64,000 nt of DNA from Leptobrachium leishanense. Lineage: Eukaryota; Chordata; Amphibia; Anura; Megophryidae. The position numbers were made by a program, and so were the translations under genes. The notes below the pieces were generated by a model that saw only the letters and a list, made by a program, of their open reading frames with translations, made no database searches and was not told the DNA's origin. Below are positions 45,010 to 56,640 of the stretch, one piece after another (position 1 is the first letter of the stretch; the number at the start of each line of letters is the position of its first letter). The stretch covers positions 53,242,881 to 53,306,880 of the forward strand of contig CM019063.1 in the NCBI GenBank assembly GCA_009667805.1, in the 5' to 3' direction.

Positions 45010-45845
45010 AATAAATACGTTCTTGGATCTGATGCTTCCCTGATTATTAGCATGCAGTTACAGATTTTTTTTAAAAAAGTGAAACCTATAATAGCAACCC
45101 TAATCTTATTTATTATCATGCAGAAACAGTAACCCTAACCCTAAAAGAAACAATAACTTTATAAAACAAGCAGTAATTCTAATCCTATTTTTTTTTACCT
45201 GTCCGGCGGCTTGTCGGCTTTTTTCTGTGGCTGGTCGGCGATGTGTTCGGCGGATCGTCAGCTTTTTCATTTCGGGTTCAGTGATAGAACAGGTAAGAAT
45301 ATACAATAATAAGGACAGAACACGTCTATTTTTTTTTGCAAACTCTTCATCATGTTTACCTATTGGGCTCAGCTTCAGTCTTGTGTTTATAATTCTATTC
45401 TTATTTTTTTCGTTTCTGCAAATTGAGTCGTTATGTGGTCCTGTAACCTATAAACACGGCCACCAGCTGCTCCACTGCTCTCTCTCACGGTCAGAGTTAA
45501 CGGGTTCTTTGGTGATTAAAGACCATTGAAGACAGCTATTGATCGGCAGATTCTCGGTAGAAGAAAATCAATATATTGACAGTCGGTGTATTTGTGCACA
45601 GTCATCATTTACCCTATGGGTGTACATTACATTTATTGGATCCCACCTAGGGATTAATCCACCAAAACATCCGTCTTTTTAGAATTTTTACATTGGTTTT
45701 GTTCTTTTGCCTCGCATTTTATTGCTTCCTATTACGTGTGTAATCCGCAGACATGTGTTTTGCAAAAAGGACAGGCCCTATTCCAAGGTTGTCTCCATGC
45801 TCAGCGTCTGAGACGCACAACGTAACAGCAGACATTGCAAAACAT
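45010..45845. other. mostly unassigned DNA with an F1 scrap
   Basis: TTGTCGGCTTTTTTCTGTGG and the next 60 bases at 45200-45265 are the reverse left arm of F1. The remainder shows no recognisable gene or repeat. Confidence 0.35.
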
Positions 45846-45846
45846 A

Positions 45847-46759
45847 CAGGGTTATTCAAAGAGAATCGAAAAGCCACCGCACGTTCGGTGACTTTTCGTT
45901 CTCTTCAATTTGGTGTGATTCGGCGATCCCATTTCGGCGACCCTGCGGTGTATTCAGCAAGAACCACAGGGCCGTCGTAGTGCAGGGAAAAGTCGCCGCA
46001 AACCCGACGAACATTCACTGCAAAACCAGGGCGAATGCACACCGAAACCCGTAAAAACATCTGGATTAACCCCGTCGAACAAGCTGGAGAAACCCAAGCA
46101 GCCGCCGATCACAGCGCAGAGCAGCCGCCAGAAAACCCCGACACCGCAGACGAATGGAGTTAAAAAAAACAAAAACTTACGCTTGAATGTTGGAAAAGTG
46201 AAACGCTGTTTGCAAAGAAACTACCGAGCGAAAATGTCTGAAATTTACTTATAAGATCCAATGAATGATAATAAAAAGGGCTGTTACAGAAAAAGGAAAA
46301 AAACGTTTAAAAAAAACTGTAAAATAATTATTTGCAAAAAAATCCCGAAAAATGCTTAAAACATCCTAAAATATCTAACAATAAAGAGACTTTTTACTGC
46401 AGAATATTATAATAAACGGTTTATTAGATATTGAATTAAAACGGGAATATTTTTAACATTGAAGCCTATGGGATTCGCCTGAATAAACCTGCCGAATTAA
46501 ACCACCGAACAGCAGGGCATTTCGGCAACTTTTCACTGCTGGTTTTTGTGCTCTGAATAGACGAAGCATTGCTTTTTTATGGGGGATTCGCTGCCCTCGA
46601 ACAGGCAGCGAACAGGCACCATATGTGCAGGCAATTCGCCAGGATTTGACGAACTGCCTGCTCTCTGAATAGCCGAATGGCCAGGAAAGGTAACCGTACG
46701 CTGAATTTCACTGTTTGGTTACCTTTCGCCAGCAATTTGGATCTCTTTGAATAACCCTG
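45847..46759 (+). mobile_element. F1 snap-back MITE, copy j, complete with TA flanks
   Basis: 913 bp from CAGGGTTATTCAAAGAGAAT to ATCTCTTTGAATAACCCTG, TA at both outer edges (45845-45846, 46760-46761). Core at 46383-46472. It is the clearest reference copy for the family and shows the sequence without insertion at the CR1 site of copy f. Confidence 0.9.
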
Positions 46760-46761
46760 TA

Positions 46762-47595
46762 TGGATATTAACCCACCTAGATTCGGTATAAACCAGGAGG
46801 GATTGGAGGAAAAACCTAAACCAGAAGGATTAAACCTCTATATTGTAAGTAAGAAACAAAGAATGAAAGGGACTCACTCCGATAAAAGTCCAACAGAGTG
46901 AGCTGGGTTAGGTGTATAAAAATACAGAAAAAAATGTATTAAACACAAAAAGACACACATGACATAATGAACAACAATGGTTGTGGGATACCTTCAAATA
47001 TTTGGGCAATGACGCTTGGCAAACAGTATCCTCGTAGCCTAAATATACTGTACTTAATGCAATCAATTATTAAACAATGCATAGGGCAGGGGGGAAATGC
47101 CAGGACCTTTCTGCAGAATACATTGAAACAGAGGTAGGGGTTGAAGGGAGGATCAAGGATCAGACATATTGAGGACGAGCTAGGCAGATGACCTGTTGTA
47201 TCTCCTACTCCTCATTGTTTTCTGGTCGGTCCCCAAAATAACCCTGGAATCTGTGCTCTGAATAATTACTTAAATACTAGAAAGGCACTGAATTAAATAA
47301 AAATAAAAAACCTTGCAAGCCTCAATAAGAAAAATAAATAAATAGAAGGCATCGGGACAAGGATATCACAAGCCGGACTGAAACCACAAAATAAAGCTGC
47401 TAGAAACAATGACCCATCACCAAAACAACGCTTAGCTGGGGATACCTTCAGATGTTAAGTCAATGACGCTTGGCAAGGAAAAAGTAGCCCAAATATGCAT
47501 AATGCAATCAATTAATGAACAATACGGATTTTTCATCTCTCTGTATCCCTTGCGCCTGGATTCTCGTTCAAGAAAAGGCTTCTACCAAATTCCAG
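46762..47595. other. unassigned DNA with a diverged direct repeat
   Basis: GGATACCTTCAAATATTTGG with TGACGCTTGGCAAACAG (46988-47080) is repeated with changes at 47438-47523 (GGATACCTTCAGATG, TGACGCTTGGCAAGG). No coding frame recognised. Confidence 0.4.
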
Positions 47596-47734
47596 GTCTG
47601 CACCAAGGACGTGCGGTGAGGTCAGTGACTGGTGAGGCACTGGCTAGTATCACAGCCAGATATACACAGATATTAACTAACTTCCTGCCATTTGTGTTTA
47701 GTTATAAATGATCTTTTACTCATTTACCGTACCC

Positions 47735-48118
47735 ACACATATTATACCCTCAACCTATAACCTCCGATCCAGGACCAGCACCTTACTTGCAATACCACAA
47801 TACAAAAAGACAGTGGCTCGGTCCTCATTTTCCTATAGAGCACCGCAAATATGGAATAACCTCCCAGACACCATCAAATCTTCCCCCAGTCTTAAGTCAC
47901 TTAAGAGCTCCTTACTAACATACCTCAATACAGAATGCACCTGTAAACATGTAACACAGTGACTATATACAGAATGCACCTGTAAACATGTAACATAGTG
48001 ACTATATACAGAATGCACCTGTAAACATGTAACACAGTGACTATATACAGAATGCACCTGTAAACATGTCACACAGTGAATATATTTATTTTCTGTATAT
48101 TTGTGTGTTTTTTTTTTT
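47735..48118 (+). mobile_element. Rex/L2-like LINE 3' end, second copy
   Basis: Coding C-terminus (NLRSRTSTLLAIPQYKKTV, SYRAPQIWNNLPD, SSLLTYLNTE) up to about 47962, then four 39-bp repeats (47931-48080) and a truncated tail before TTTTTTTTTT. Lacks the AATAAA-rich end seen at 45000 because Tc1 follows. Confidence 0.85.
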
Positions 48119-48119
48119 A

Positions 48120-48858
48120 TATACACTATATTGCCAAAAGTATTCGCTCACCCATCCAAATATTCAGAATCAGTTGTTCCAATGATTTCAATGGCCACAG
48201 GTACATAAAATCAAGCACCTAGGCATGCAGACTGTTTTTATAAACATTTGTGAAAGAATGGGTCGCTCTCACGAACTCAGTGAATTCCAGCGTGGAACTG
48301 TGATAGGATGCCACCTGTGCAACAAATCCAGTCGTGAAATTTCCTCGCTCCTAAATATTCCACAGTCACCTGTCAGCTGTATTATTAGAACGTGGAAGTG
48401 TTTGGGAAAGACAGCAACTCAGCCATGAAGTGGTAGGACACGTAAACTGACGGAGCAGGGTCAGTGGATGCTGAGGCGCATAGTGCGAAGAGGTCACCAA
48501 GTTTCTGCAGAGTCAATCGCTACAGACCTCCAAACTTCATGTGGCCTTCAGATTATCTCAAGGACAGTGAGCAGAGAGCTTCATGGAATGGGTTTTCATG
48601 GCCGAGCAGCGGCATCCAAGCCATACATCACCAAGTGCAATGGAAAGCGTCGGATGCAGTGGTGTAAAGCACGCCGCCACTGGACTCTAGAGCAGTGGAG
48701 ATGCGTTCTCTGGAGTGACAAATCGCGCTTCACCATCTGGCAATCTGATGCACGAGTCTGGGTTTGGCGGTTGCCAGGAGAATGTTACTTGTCTGTCTGC
48801 ATTGTGCCAAGTGTATAGTTTGGTGGAGGCTGGATTATGGTGTGGGGTTGTTTTTACG
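48120..48858 (+). mobile_element. Tc1-like transposon, 3'-truncated
   Basis: Starts at a TA with TACACTATATTGCCAAAAGT, a terminal sequence of a Tc1 family common in fish and frogs. The transposase starts MGRSHELSEFQRG; then HLCNKSSREISSLLNIPQS, a helix-turn-helix region. A TGA (about 48426) probably replaces [13 protein letters not shown] carries the first catalytic D. A TAG at 48816-48818 interrupts before FGGG. Sequence ends at about 48858 before the second D and E and the right TIR. Confidence 0.9.
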
Positions 48859-48861
48859 GAG

Positions 48862-49025
48862 CTGCATGTGCCTGTCATACACTGTATCTGTCACTAGAGG
48901 GAGCAGAGGGAACTGCCTGGGCCTGTCATACACTGTATCTGCCACTAGAGGGAGCAGAGGGAGCTGCCTGGGCCTGTTATACACTGTATCTGCCACTAGA
49001 GGGAGCAGGTGGAGCTGCCTCTGCC
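48862..49025. repeat. 51-bp repeat with CTCF-like core, 3 copies
   Basis: Units TGTCATACACTGTATCTGCC plus ACTAGAGGGAGCAGAGGGAG, period 51 (unrelated to the 51-bp array at 1430). Each contains YCACTAGAGGGAGCAG (48889, 48940, 48991), close to the CTCF core consensus, all in the same orientation. Confidence 0.85.
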
Positions 49026-49430
49026 CCTTTCTGTCAATCAGAGGACAGTCACCCATGCAGATAGTTTTTTGAATGGCTTGGACCAATGGTGCTTTCCCTT
49101 TGGTCCATGCTATTCCATTGCTCTGCCAGGGCCTCTCTGAGGCTCTGACGATCAGTCTTCAGGAAGTAGGCAGTGTGCATATGTTCCTATTTGAACAGAG
49201 TGGTGCAGACCGCTTGAGCAGCTTACGCGATTAGCGTAACAGGGAAGCGTACCGCTAAGCAAATTGCGGAGGCTGTGAAAAGAATGTGTGCACTGCGTGC
49301 AGAGGCAGGGGACAGAGCCAACAGAGGGGAGAGTGCGGAGCCGGTGAGTTTATTTTATTATTTTATCTCTTAGTGGCAAGTGAGGCTCTGCCTCACCGGC
49401 CTACCGTGACGGCATGTCCCTGGTCTACAC

Positions 49431-50600
49431 CTGCATGCTCTACTTATTGATTTCAATATTGGGGAAAAAAAACAGCATAGCTCTATCCCATTTGCAAAAT
49501 AAAAACCTCAAATATTTCATCTTTGCATGTCTTCATTAAATGATATATTTCCTCTGCCAGATCTGTCGGGTTCACTAACGCCGGAAGAGTGTTTTACACC
49601 GCTATCGAGTAGCTGGAAATGTTGCAAGTTTATTAGATATCCGTCTTAAGGTAATTCCGCGTACATTAGTAAACACAATACGATAAAGCATTTCATCTCG
49701 ATGCCTCGGCTGCAAATTGAGAGCACGCAACCAGAGATCTGGGCTTAATGAGCAAGAAAATGACACTGCTTTCAAGGGAGGCTCTTCTCTTAATAAACCC
49801 GCCGCGGTGGACGCCTCAATCTTTCAGTGGGGAGACCTAGAAATAAATCGAAAAATAATGAGGTCCAAGAAACGCAAGGAGAGAAGACGGAGCGATAATA
49901 AACGGGAGATTAAAAAAAATACATAACGTAGCTAGTTTGTTCGCTGAAACGCTAGTTTTAATTGGGGGGGGGTAAAAGTTTATACCGTCTGTGGCTAACT
50001 CCGGCGCGGCAGATGTTTGTTGTGTGCACCGTGCCGTCCTTTGCGCAACTTCCCAAGGTCTTTTTATCATTGTCATGATTAATTACCAATCTGTACTCGC
50101 AAAATTGACAGATTTGTATGGGATAATCTGGCAAAATGATTTTTTTTGTTTACCTGATTATCAAGCCTAAACTGAAAAAAAAGAAGAAAATTGACGCGGC
50201 GTAATATATACAGTCGGTAAACACAAGGCGACATTTATAGGTAATTAAGGCGTCGTAAATACCTGGCAATGCATCAGCGCTGTAATAGATATTGGCAGCG
50301 TTATTTATTTTGTTTGTGGAGGTCAATCAAGAAAGGTCTCACTATTTACTAAATTCCCCTATGGTAAAACGTATCCGCTAGCTCATCAATTATCCCTTCT
50401 TCTGCCGTAAAACGCCTTTTTCCCCCTTTTTTTGCATGCTGAGCTCCGTTCGGAATCGATTCACATTACTTAAATTTTTGTATGATGATATTTAAAGTCC
50501 GGCAAGAGAATATGAGTATGTCAGGCTTTATAACCCTCTTATAGAATACAGAGGCCGTCGCTAGTAATAAGATCAAACATTTTGAGTTTGAATAGAATTT
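49431..50600. other. apparently unique DNA, no gene recognised
   Basis: No repeat match in this window, no long open frame. The sequence contains more CpG than neighbouring repeats' decayed parts, for example CGCGGTGGACGC at about 49802. It could include conserved non-coding sequence, which cannot be judged here. Confidence 0.35.
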
Positions 50601-50604
50601 TTAA

Positions 50605-51666
50605 TCCCATAGTGACCAGGCGGTTTTACAAAAGTCTGTATGAAAGTGCCCACTGCTGTTTTTACGTTTCTGCGTTGTTTGTGTTTAGGTCAAATTTTCC
50701 TCTTACTCCTTTATGGAACCCACACATATTATACACCGTTTTTCCCGCCATTAAATGGACTTTCTAAAGATACCATTATTTCTATCATATCGTATAATTT
50801 ACTATAAAAAAATCTGAAATATGATGAAAATATTGAACAAACACAGTTTTTCAAAGTTTAATCCCCAAAATCTACAAAAGATCCCAGCTAAACAGTTTCG
50901 AAATTTAGTCCTAAGATTAGAAATACCCAATTTTTACATGTTTTTGTTTTTTAACCCCTTCACTGCTGAGCTATTTCCCCTCTGTGCGTTGAGCTCATTT
51001 TGACCGTTTTATGCTTCTCATGTTTAAATGCCAGCTTTAGCCCTATTTTATTAAACCCCCCAGACAATTTAAAAAAATATATATATTATTATTATTATTT
51101 TATTTATATATTTTTTTATTTTGTTTTACACCAAACCTAGTCATGTTTGGTATCATTGGAAAGGCCATGATAGCTGCCACGGATCAGGAGATAAGGGGAT
51201 CCAAAGATCCCTCTATTTCCACTTTGCAGCTAGGGGGTTAACTGGCCAACTGACGTCCTCACACATATGGTGATGATCGTCAGTGGGTGGGGGGTGACCT
51301 GGAGGCTTGGCTGACATCTTGGATGTCAGTCACTTCCGGGTTCGAATCGCAATTCGGTGCTGATTGGTGCCGAATTGTGATCCAGTGACGCAGGGGTTAA
51401 TGACAGGCACTGCTGAAAAGGGGAGACTCTCCCCTTTCCGGCGGTACTTTTAATTTTCTAGAGGTGGAGCGGTTTGGGGGGGGCTCCATGCACATCGATG
51501 ATGTCATCGCACCTGCTGGGCCCCCTGAACACCGAGGAAGCCTGGATAGAGAGGTGAGTATAGGGAGGGAGGGAGGTTAGGAGACCGTGACTTGCATAGT
51601 ATGTCCGCTGTTGTTAAGGGGATTTCCCCACCGTACGTACTATGTACGTCAGCAGTTGGGAAGGGG
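50605..51666. mobile_element. TTAA-target element with a nested TTAA terminus
   Basis: Left CCCATAGTGACCAGGCGG after TTAA (50601-50604); right end AAGGGG before TTAA (51667-51670). At 50951 another TTAA followed by CCCCTTCACTGCTGAGC, the terminus of the family at 10487/35176, lies within. It shares GTACTATGTACGTCAGC at the right with the copy at 57442. No transposase. Stems such as CATTGGAAAGGCCATGA and GACATCTTGGATGTCAG are internal foldbacks. Confidence 0.7.
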
Positions 51667-51892
51667 TTAAAGGGACACTCTGCTCATCCTGTCCACTTTA
51701 TAGTTATAATCTCGTAGTCAGGATGTGAGGATTTGGCCCCCCCATCTACTCTTTTATCCTACCTCAATCGGGTGAAAAAGCTTGGTGAATTAGATGTGTT
51801 AGCTCCATTCCACCTAGTGTCACCATCAGCCGGGATTTTGAATTTCCTGGCTGCCAGTCACTAGATCGGTTGCTTGTGATGTCACACACAGA

Positions 51893-52605
51893 AGGGGTTA
51901 TTCAGTAAGGGGAGAACTTGGTGAATTTCCCCATATGGTGCAATTTCGTGGCTGTTCATCTATTCACTAAACTGTCAATTCACCAAATACTGGCGAATTG
52001 ACAGCAAAATATGGTGCAGTTCGCCGCAGATCGCCGCAATTTGGAGATTTTTTTTAAAATTGTCACATAGAGAATTAATGGTTGATATATTCATGAAAAT
52101 CCCGAACTACACCGACGTGTCAGTGAAATGCCCCGATTTTCGGCGGTTCAGATCGAGAGATTTAAACAGGTGAATCCCATAGGATTCAATGTAAAACAAT
52201 ATTATCGTTTCTATTTTTTTTATTCAACTTTTTATTCTTTTCATTTTCCAGAAAATCTTCTTTTTATTTATTTATTGTTTGGAAGACCTTTATGTATTTT
52301 CTTATATTTTTGATTTCCAATTTTTTTAAAGGATTTTTTTTATTCTTTCACAGATCTTTTTATTATTTTTTAATGAGCCTTTTTGTATTATTCAGTATTC
52401 ACACACATTTTAATGCATGTTTACTGGTTTAAACACTATTAGAACAATAGCAGAGTTCAGGTGTTTTTTTTTTTGCAGTTCGGCGGAGTTCGGCCGTCAG
52501 CTCGGCAGTCTTTGTTGATATCATGTTAGGCAAATTTCGGAGACCGTGCGGTGAATAGTGAATTCACCACATACTTGTCAAAATGAAATTGTCGAAGTGT
52601 GCCGA
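51893..52605. mobile_element. diverged F1 relative
   Basis: GGGGTTATTCAGTAAGGGGA, then hairpin-like words (TCACCAAATACTGGCGAATT), AATCCCATAGGATTCAATGT (the core) and an inverse end with GTGAATAGTGAATTCACC. The architecture matches F1, but the sequence is different beyond the core. Confidence 0.5.
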
Positions 52606-52899
52606 ACGAGAAAGCACCAAATTTTCACAGACCAGCACCTAAGGGGTTAAAGAGTCATCGCTGGAAATTTCAGACTGTGACCTTTCCAGCTATGCCTTTT
52701 TTTGAAGCTGTACCTCCTCCCAATCGGGAGGGAGAGGGGTCCAAAGGACCTCCCTCACTTCCATGCACTCTTCTGGCTCTGCCGGGGTCAATGACGTCAG
52801 TGTGCCCCGGAAGAAGAGGTGAGTATTTCCTGGAATACGCTACTGACCAGATGATGTGTGTGGAACGTCCTTCTCATAAAGCAGAGTAACCCCATGACG

Positions 52900-53268
52900 C
52901 TCCCCAAACATCACCCATAGTGAAGGGGTTGATGAGAGAACGATAAACCGGTGGAATTCTTTGCCTGTTGAGGTGGTTGGGTCAGAGTCTACACAGATGT
53001 TTAAGCAATGACTGGATGACTTCCTGCAAAACATATTATTATGGGTTATAATATTTAATATGTGGGTAACAGCTTCTTGATCCAAGGAGAAATCTGACGC
53101 CATCTGGGGTCAAGAAAGATTTTTTTCCCAGTATGTTGCATATTTAATGAGCACTGCAGACTGGGGGGGTTGCCTTCTTTTGGATCAGTAGGTGGTATGT
53201 GAAAGGCTGAACTCGATGGCTACACGGCTTTTTCCAGCCTGTGTAACTATATAAGTATAATTAGTGTC
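52900..53268 (+). mobile_element. CR1-like LINE 3' end
   Basis: The translated words RWNSLPVEVVGSESTQMF (52945-53000) are a CR1 C-terminus; a stop follows. The 3'UTR has GGATCAGTAGGTGGTATG and GAAAGGCTGAACTCGATGG, the well-known ending of a second vertebrate CR1 subfamily. It differs from the CR1 at 7597 and 24016. Confidence 0.75.
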
Positions 53269-53269
53269 T

Positions 53270-54590
53270 GTTTTGGTGTTTTTGAAGCTTTATTAGAGAA
53301 AAAAAAGCACAAAATTATATAAACAGATGAAATGTGTATAATCTTCACAAAAACAATAAAAGAAAATATATTCCTTACAATTAATGTGCACAAAATCAGG
53401 GGTTACAGCCAAAATAGGAGGAGGATGACAAGAAAGGTAAGCAGAAGACTTTTAATAGATCTGAATTGAATGCTGGTTAAGACGGAGGAGAAGGAAAGGG
53501 TTGGAGGATCGTAGTAAGATAAATTGTCCTTCACCTCCTCATCCATTCCAAGAAGGTCGGAGAATGGTCTGATTGCCAGTAATGACTTATCAACAATTTG
53601 TTAATCAAATTAATCAGCAGAGCGCACTTGTATATGCCAATCACGGGTTGCGTGTGGTGAGGAACAATAACTGACAAATGAAAATTTAGACTTTCCAGAC
53701 AAATGCTTTAAAATAACCTTTATATTCCATTAATAGTGTGCGTGCACACAGGGTCAGATTTACATCTCAGGAGTTTGTAGGCAGAGAAATCTGACGCTGC
53801 GTTAGAAAAAAAAGAGGAATATTTATATTCTATTTATTAGTTCTCATTATGTTTACATAAATCCTGGTCTTTGGGACCATTGGAAAGGCCATACCCTGAC
53901 CTTTCCAATGATACCTCACCTGTCCCTCTAGCCTATAGGGTTCCAGAGATGTAGGGGGCCAAAATATTTCTAATAGAATAATTTTTTTTCCAGATCAAGG
54001 CACCCCTCAGTTTTAGGCACCTGAAGGCACATGCCTACTTTGCCTAATTATTAAACTGGCCCTGTGCGCATAAATGTCTTCATATGCATTTTGCAGTTCA
54101 GCAGCACCAATAAATTACACATGTTCTGGGTTGTGCTTTTCAGTATTTGAATTTTTGCAGCTACACTTAGAAACCTAACCATACTTTTTGGGGTTAAGCC
54201 TTCCTCTCCCCCAAACCTACAAACTATATATCCCCTACATCCCCTTGCCCTACGCCAAGTATCATTAATTACAAGTATTTCAGTTGCAGAAGAGATGTCA
54301 GAGGTATATAGAGTGTTGCTAATAAGTCAAGTATCTAGTTTGCCCAAGTAAAAATTAGAATTCGGGACCAAAGATTTTGGGAAATTTTGATGCAGTGGTG
54401 GGTTTCACATGTGCCGAGCCCCGCTAGTGTCAGGAGGGGAAAAAGAAATTAACTCGTTCCCACATTTTTTCCATTAGCGTGCGCATGAGATATTCATTTT
54501 GTGCGCATGCATCCCCAGGCAGACTATCCCCTCCTCGAGCAGTCCTTCCACAATGCGGGGGTGCAGCCTCCACTGAGGAGTCTTAACTAG
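53270..54590. other. unassigned DNA with a TTAA-family scrap
   Basis: Positions 53870-53960 (CCATTGGAAAGGCCATACCC and the inverse CCTTTCCAATGATACC) match the interior of the TTAA elements. The rest is not recognised. Confidence 0.35.
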
Positions 54591-54599
54591 ATAAATATG

Positions 54600-55012
54600 T
54601 GCAGGCTGCAGGATTTCAGTGCCGGAATGGCGACAAAGTGTGGTGTCGCGTAAACATTAAGCTCCAAGTTCAAATCCCTGCTGTCCTATTAAGTTATTTT
54701 TGTTTTTTTTAAACATCTAACTACAAGCAGAATAATAATCATACTAGTAATAATATTAAAATGCAGCTACCACTATTTTATTATTAATCATAATTTTATA
54801 ATTATAATGCGGTTACTATTGTTATTGTTTTGTATTATTAATAGCAGCCGCATGATAATTAAAAAATTATTATTACTAGTATGATTATTATTTTATCTTA
54901 CAGAGTTAGATGTCTAAAAAAAAAAATTATAGGACCAGCAGTGATTTGAATTCAGAGCTTTATGTTTATAAGACAAGCGCTTTCAACCACTGAGCCACCA
55001 CATCGACGCTGA
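54600..55012. repeat. inverted repeat with two tRNA-like arms
   Basis: Left arm 54620-54690 contains CCAAGTTCAAATCCCTGCTG; right arm, read in reverse, contains GTGGCTCAGTGGTTGAAAGC, CTTATAAACATAAAGCTC and TGAATTCAAATCACTGCTGG. These look like the A box/D arm, anticodon loop and B box/T arm of a tRNA. The arms continue inwards through ATCTAACT and ACTAGTAATAAT to an AT-rich loop. Probably a tRNA-derived SINE pair or MITE. Confidence 0.65.
54935..55003 (-). tRNA. tRNA-like pseudogene (right arm)
   Basis: Reverse strand: D arm GGCTCAGTGGTTGAAAGC, anticodon-loop-like CTTATAA, T arm with ATTCAAAT. Stems have mismatches, acceptor pairing is poor and no terminator run of T follows at once. A functional tRNA is unlikely. 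Confidence 0.35.
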
Positions 55013-55099
55013 CATGAACGCTAGAAAACCTCTACAAAAAGAATATATCTCGGTAAAAGAAAACTCCACTACACAAATAAACACTGACGATAACACGAG

Positions 55100-55600
55100 C
55101 TCCTCAGTAATGTTCTAGGAAGAGAGAAGAAAAATCGTAGTAATTTTATTTAATACAAATAATATCATAGCAATACATAAAACACACTCACAGACACAGA
55201 TGCACAAAAGATATACATAGTATTTACATATAATTTACATATAATTATAAATAGAATTTACATAGAATTTACAGATAATTATTACATATAAATATACATA
55301 TACTTTGTGCTAAAAGCTCATGTATCGTATCCTCACGATTAAAGGAAAGTCCTGGAGTCCTCATGCTATCACAGCATCAGCTCCAGACAAAGGCTATCCT
55401 GGGTCCCCTTGAGGATATCCTTGCAAATCTCTGCTGGGCCTCCTATGGATCAGCTTTTCAAACATGTGACATGCCCCACACCATGGGAAACAATATAAAT
55501 TGCTTCCAAAGTCCAGGAGTCATCAGTAAATAGACACAAATAAAGAAATACTAAAATTGCTAGAGTGTTCGACGCGTTTCGCCCTGTTCAACTTCCTCCA
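55100..55600 (-). mobile_element. fragment ending in GGCGAAACGCGT motif
   Basis: The right part, reversed, reads GGAAGTTGAACAGGGCGAAA followed by CGCGTCGAACAC. To its left is a segment with a hairpin of ATAATTTACATATAATTAT-type repeats. Class unknown. Related motif sites lie at about 5705 and 18930. Confidence 0.35.
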
Positions 55601-56640
55601 AAGCATCCCTAGGAAAGAACTTTGGCTCAGTCTGGAACAGAGTAGAACCAAAACAAAGAACACCTCTCTCGGATATTTTTATATATTATTATTTGACATT
55701 TTTTTAATTATTATTTTTAATGGGGGAAGAAATAAAATAAAACTCAAAGAAGTTTGTCCTATACTACAAAATCATCTTAATTGCTATTTATTTTTTTCTA
55801 TTTTTTTTTTGTTAAGGTAATAAATATTTAGCAAAGAAAATCATAAACATTTTGATCATTTAATTCTAATTCCAAAATATAAAACAACTTAAAAAGATAC
55901 TCACACAACTGGTCTCTCTCTCTCCAGAGCTGGCGTGTGTCTATACTTTAACTTTCTCCTACCGAGGAAATAAATTATACAAACTGATAGATTAAGGGAA
56001 AGGAAAATGTAATTTACTTGTAATGACCCAAATAATTACACCGGGATGCACATTTTTTATCTTCTCCTGTTTGTACGCGTTTTGTTTTTAATCTGCTCCT
56101 TAACCCTTACGAAGTTAATATTTAAAATATTTAAAAAAAATAAATGATACAGCGTTCCTTTGCCTCTCCCCTCCGTCAAGCTACAAGCTTTTATTTTTTT
56201 ACGTACAGCCTCTTTCATTTTTACTCTGATTTTAGATTCACAGAGATGAAGATTTTTATTATTTTTTACGAATATAATTATGTATTCACGACAGCGGAAA
56301 CGCGATAAGTATATCAAGATTTAGTATATCTCCATTAGTTTCTTGGTGTAAGAGGACAGTGCGACTGCCAAGACTGAATCATTAGCTTGATGCGATCAGT
56401 ATGGTAATTGTGACGGGCTGGATGCTTTCCTGGATTCTGGGTGCAATAACTAAATAAAGTTACATTAAACGGTTGGAGGGTTAGCGTACAAGTCGTGATT
56501 GATGGACTTCGCTTCATCGTTTTGCATGAAGGCGAGTCGTTAAGGCGATGTTAGAATCCAATCCTTACGATGCTCGCGATGCACTGGGTGATTCGGGTAG
56601 GGCGAGAGATTTATTAATGACAGATTCTCCATTTGTTTTT
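55601..56640. other. AT-rich unassigned DNA
   Basis: No repeat match and no coding evidence. Open frames in this part are low in complexity. Confidence 0.3.

Larger units (their letters stand above)
47604..49422. mobile_element. hAT-bounded composite, 1.8 kb
   Basis: The left end CAAGGACGTGCGGTGAGG and the right end, reversed, CAGGGACATGCCGTCACGG match. Flanks are GTCTGCAC (47596-47603) and GTCTACAC (49423-49430), an 8-bp target duplication with one change. Inside: LINE 3' end, truncated Tc1 and a 51-bp CTCF-like repeat. No hAT transposase. Confidence 0.75.

Noticed and set aside
45128..45145. AACCCTAACCCTAAA, interstitial telomere-like sequence
   Set aside because: Only two units; expected by chance in 64 kb and no further TTAGGG context.
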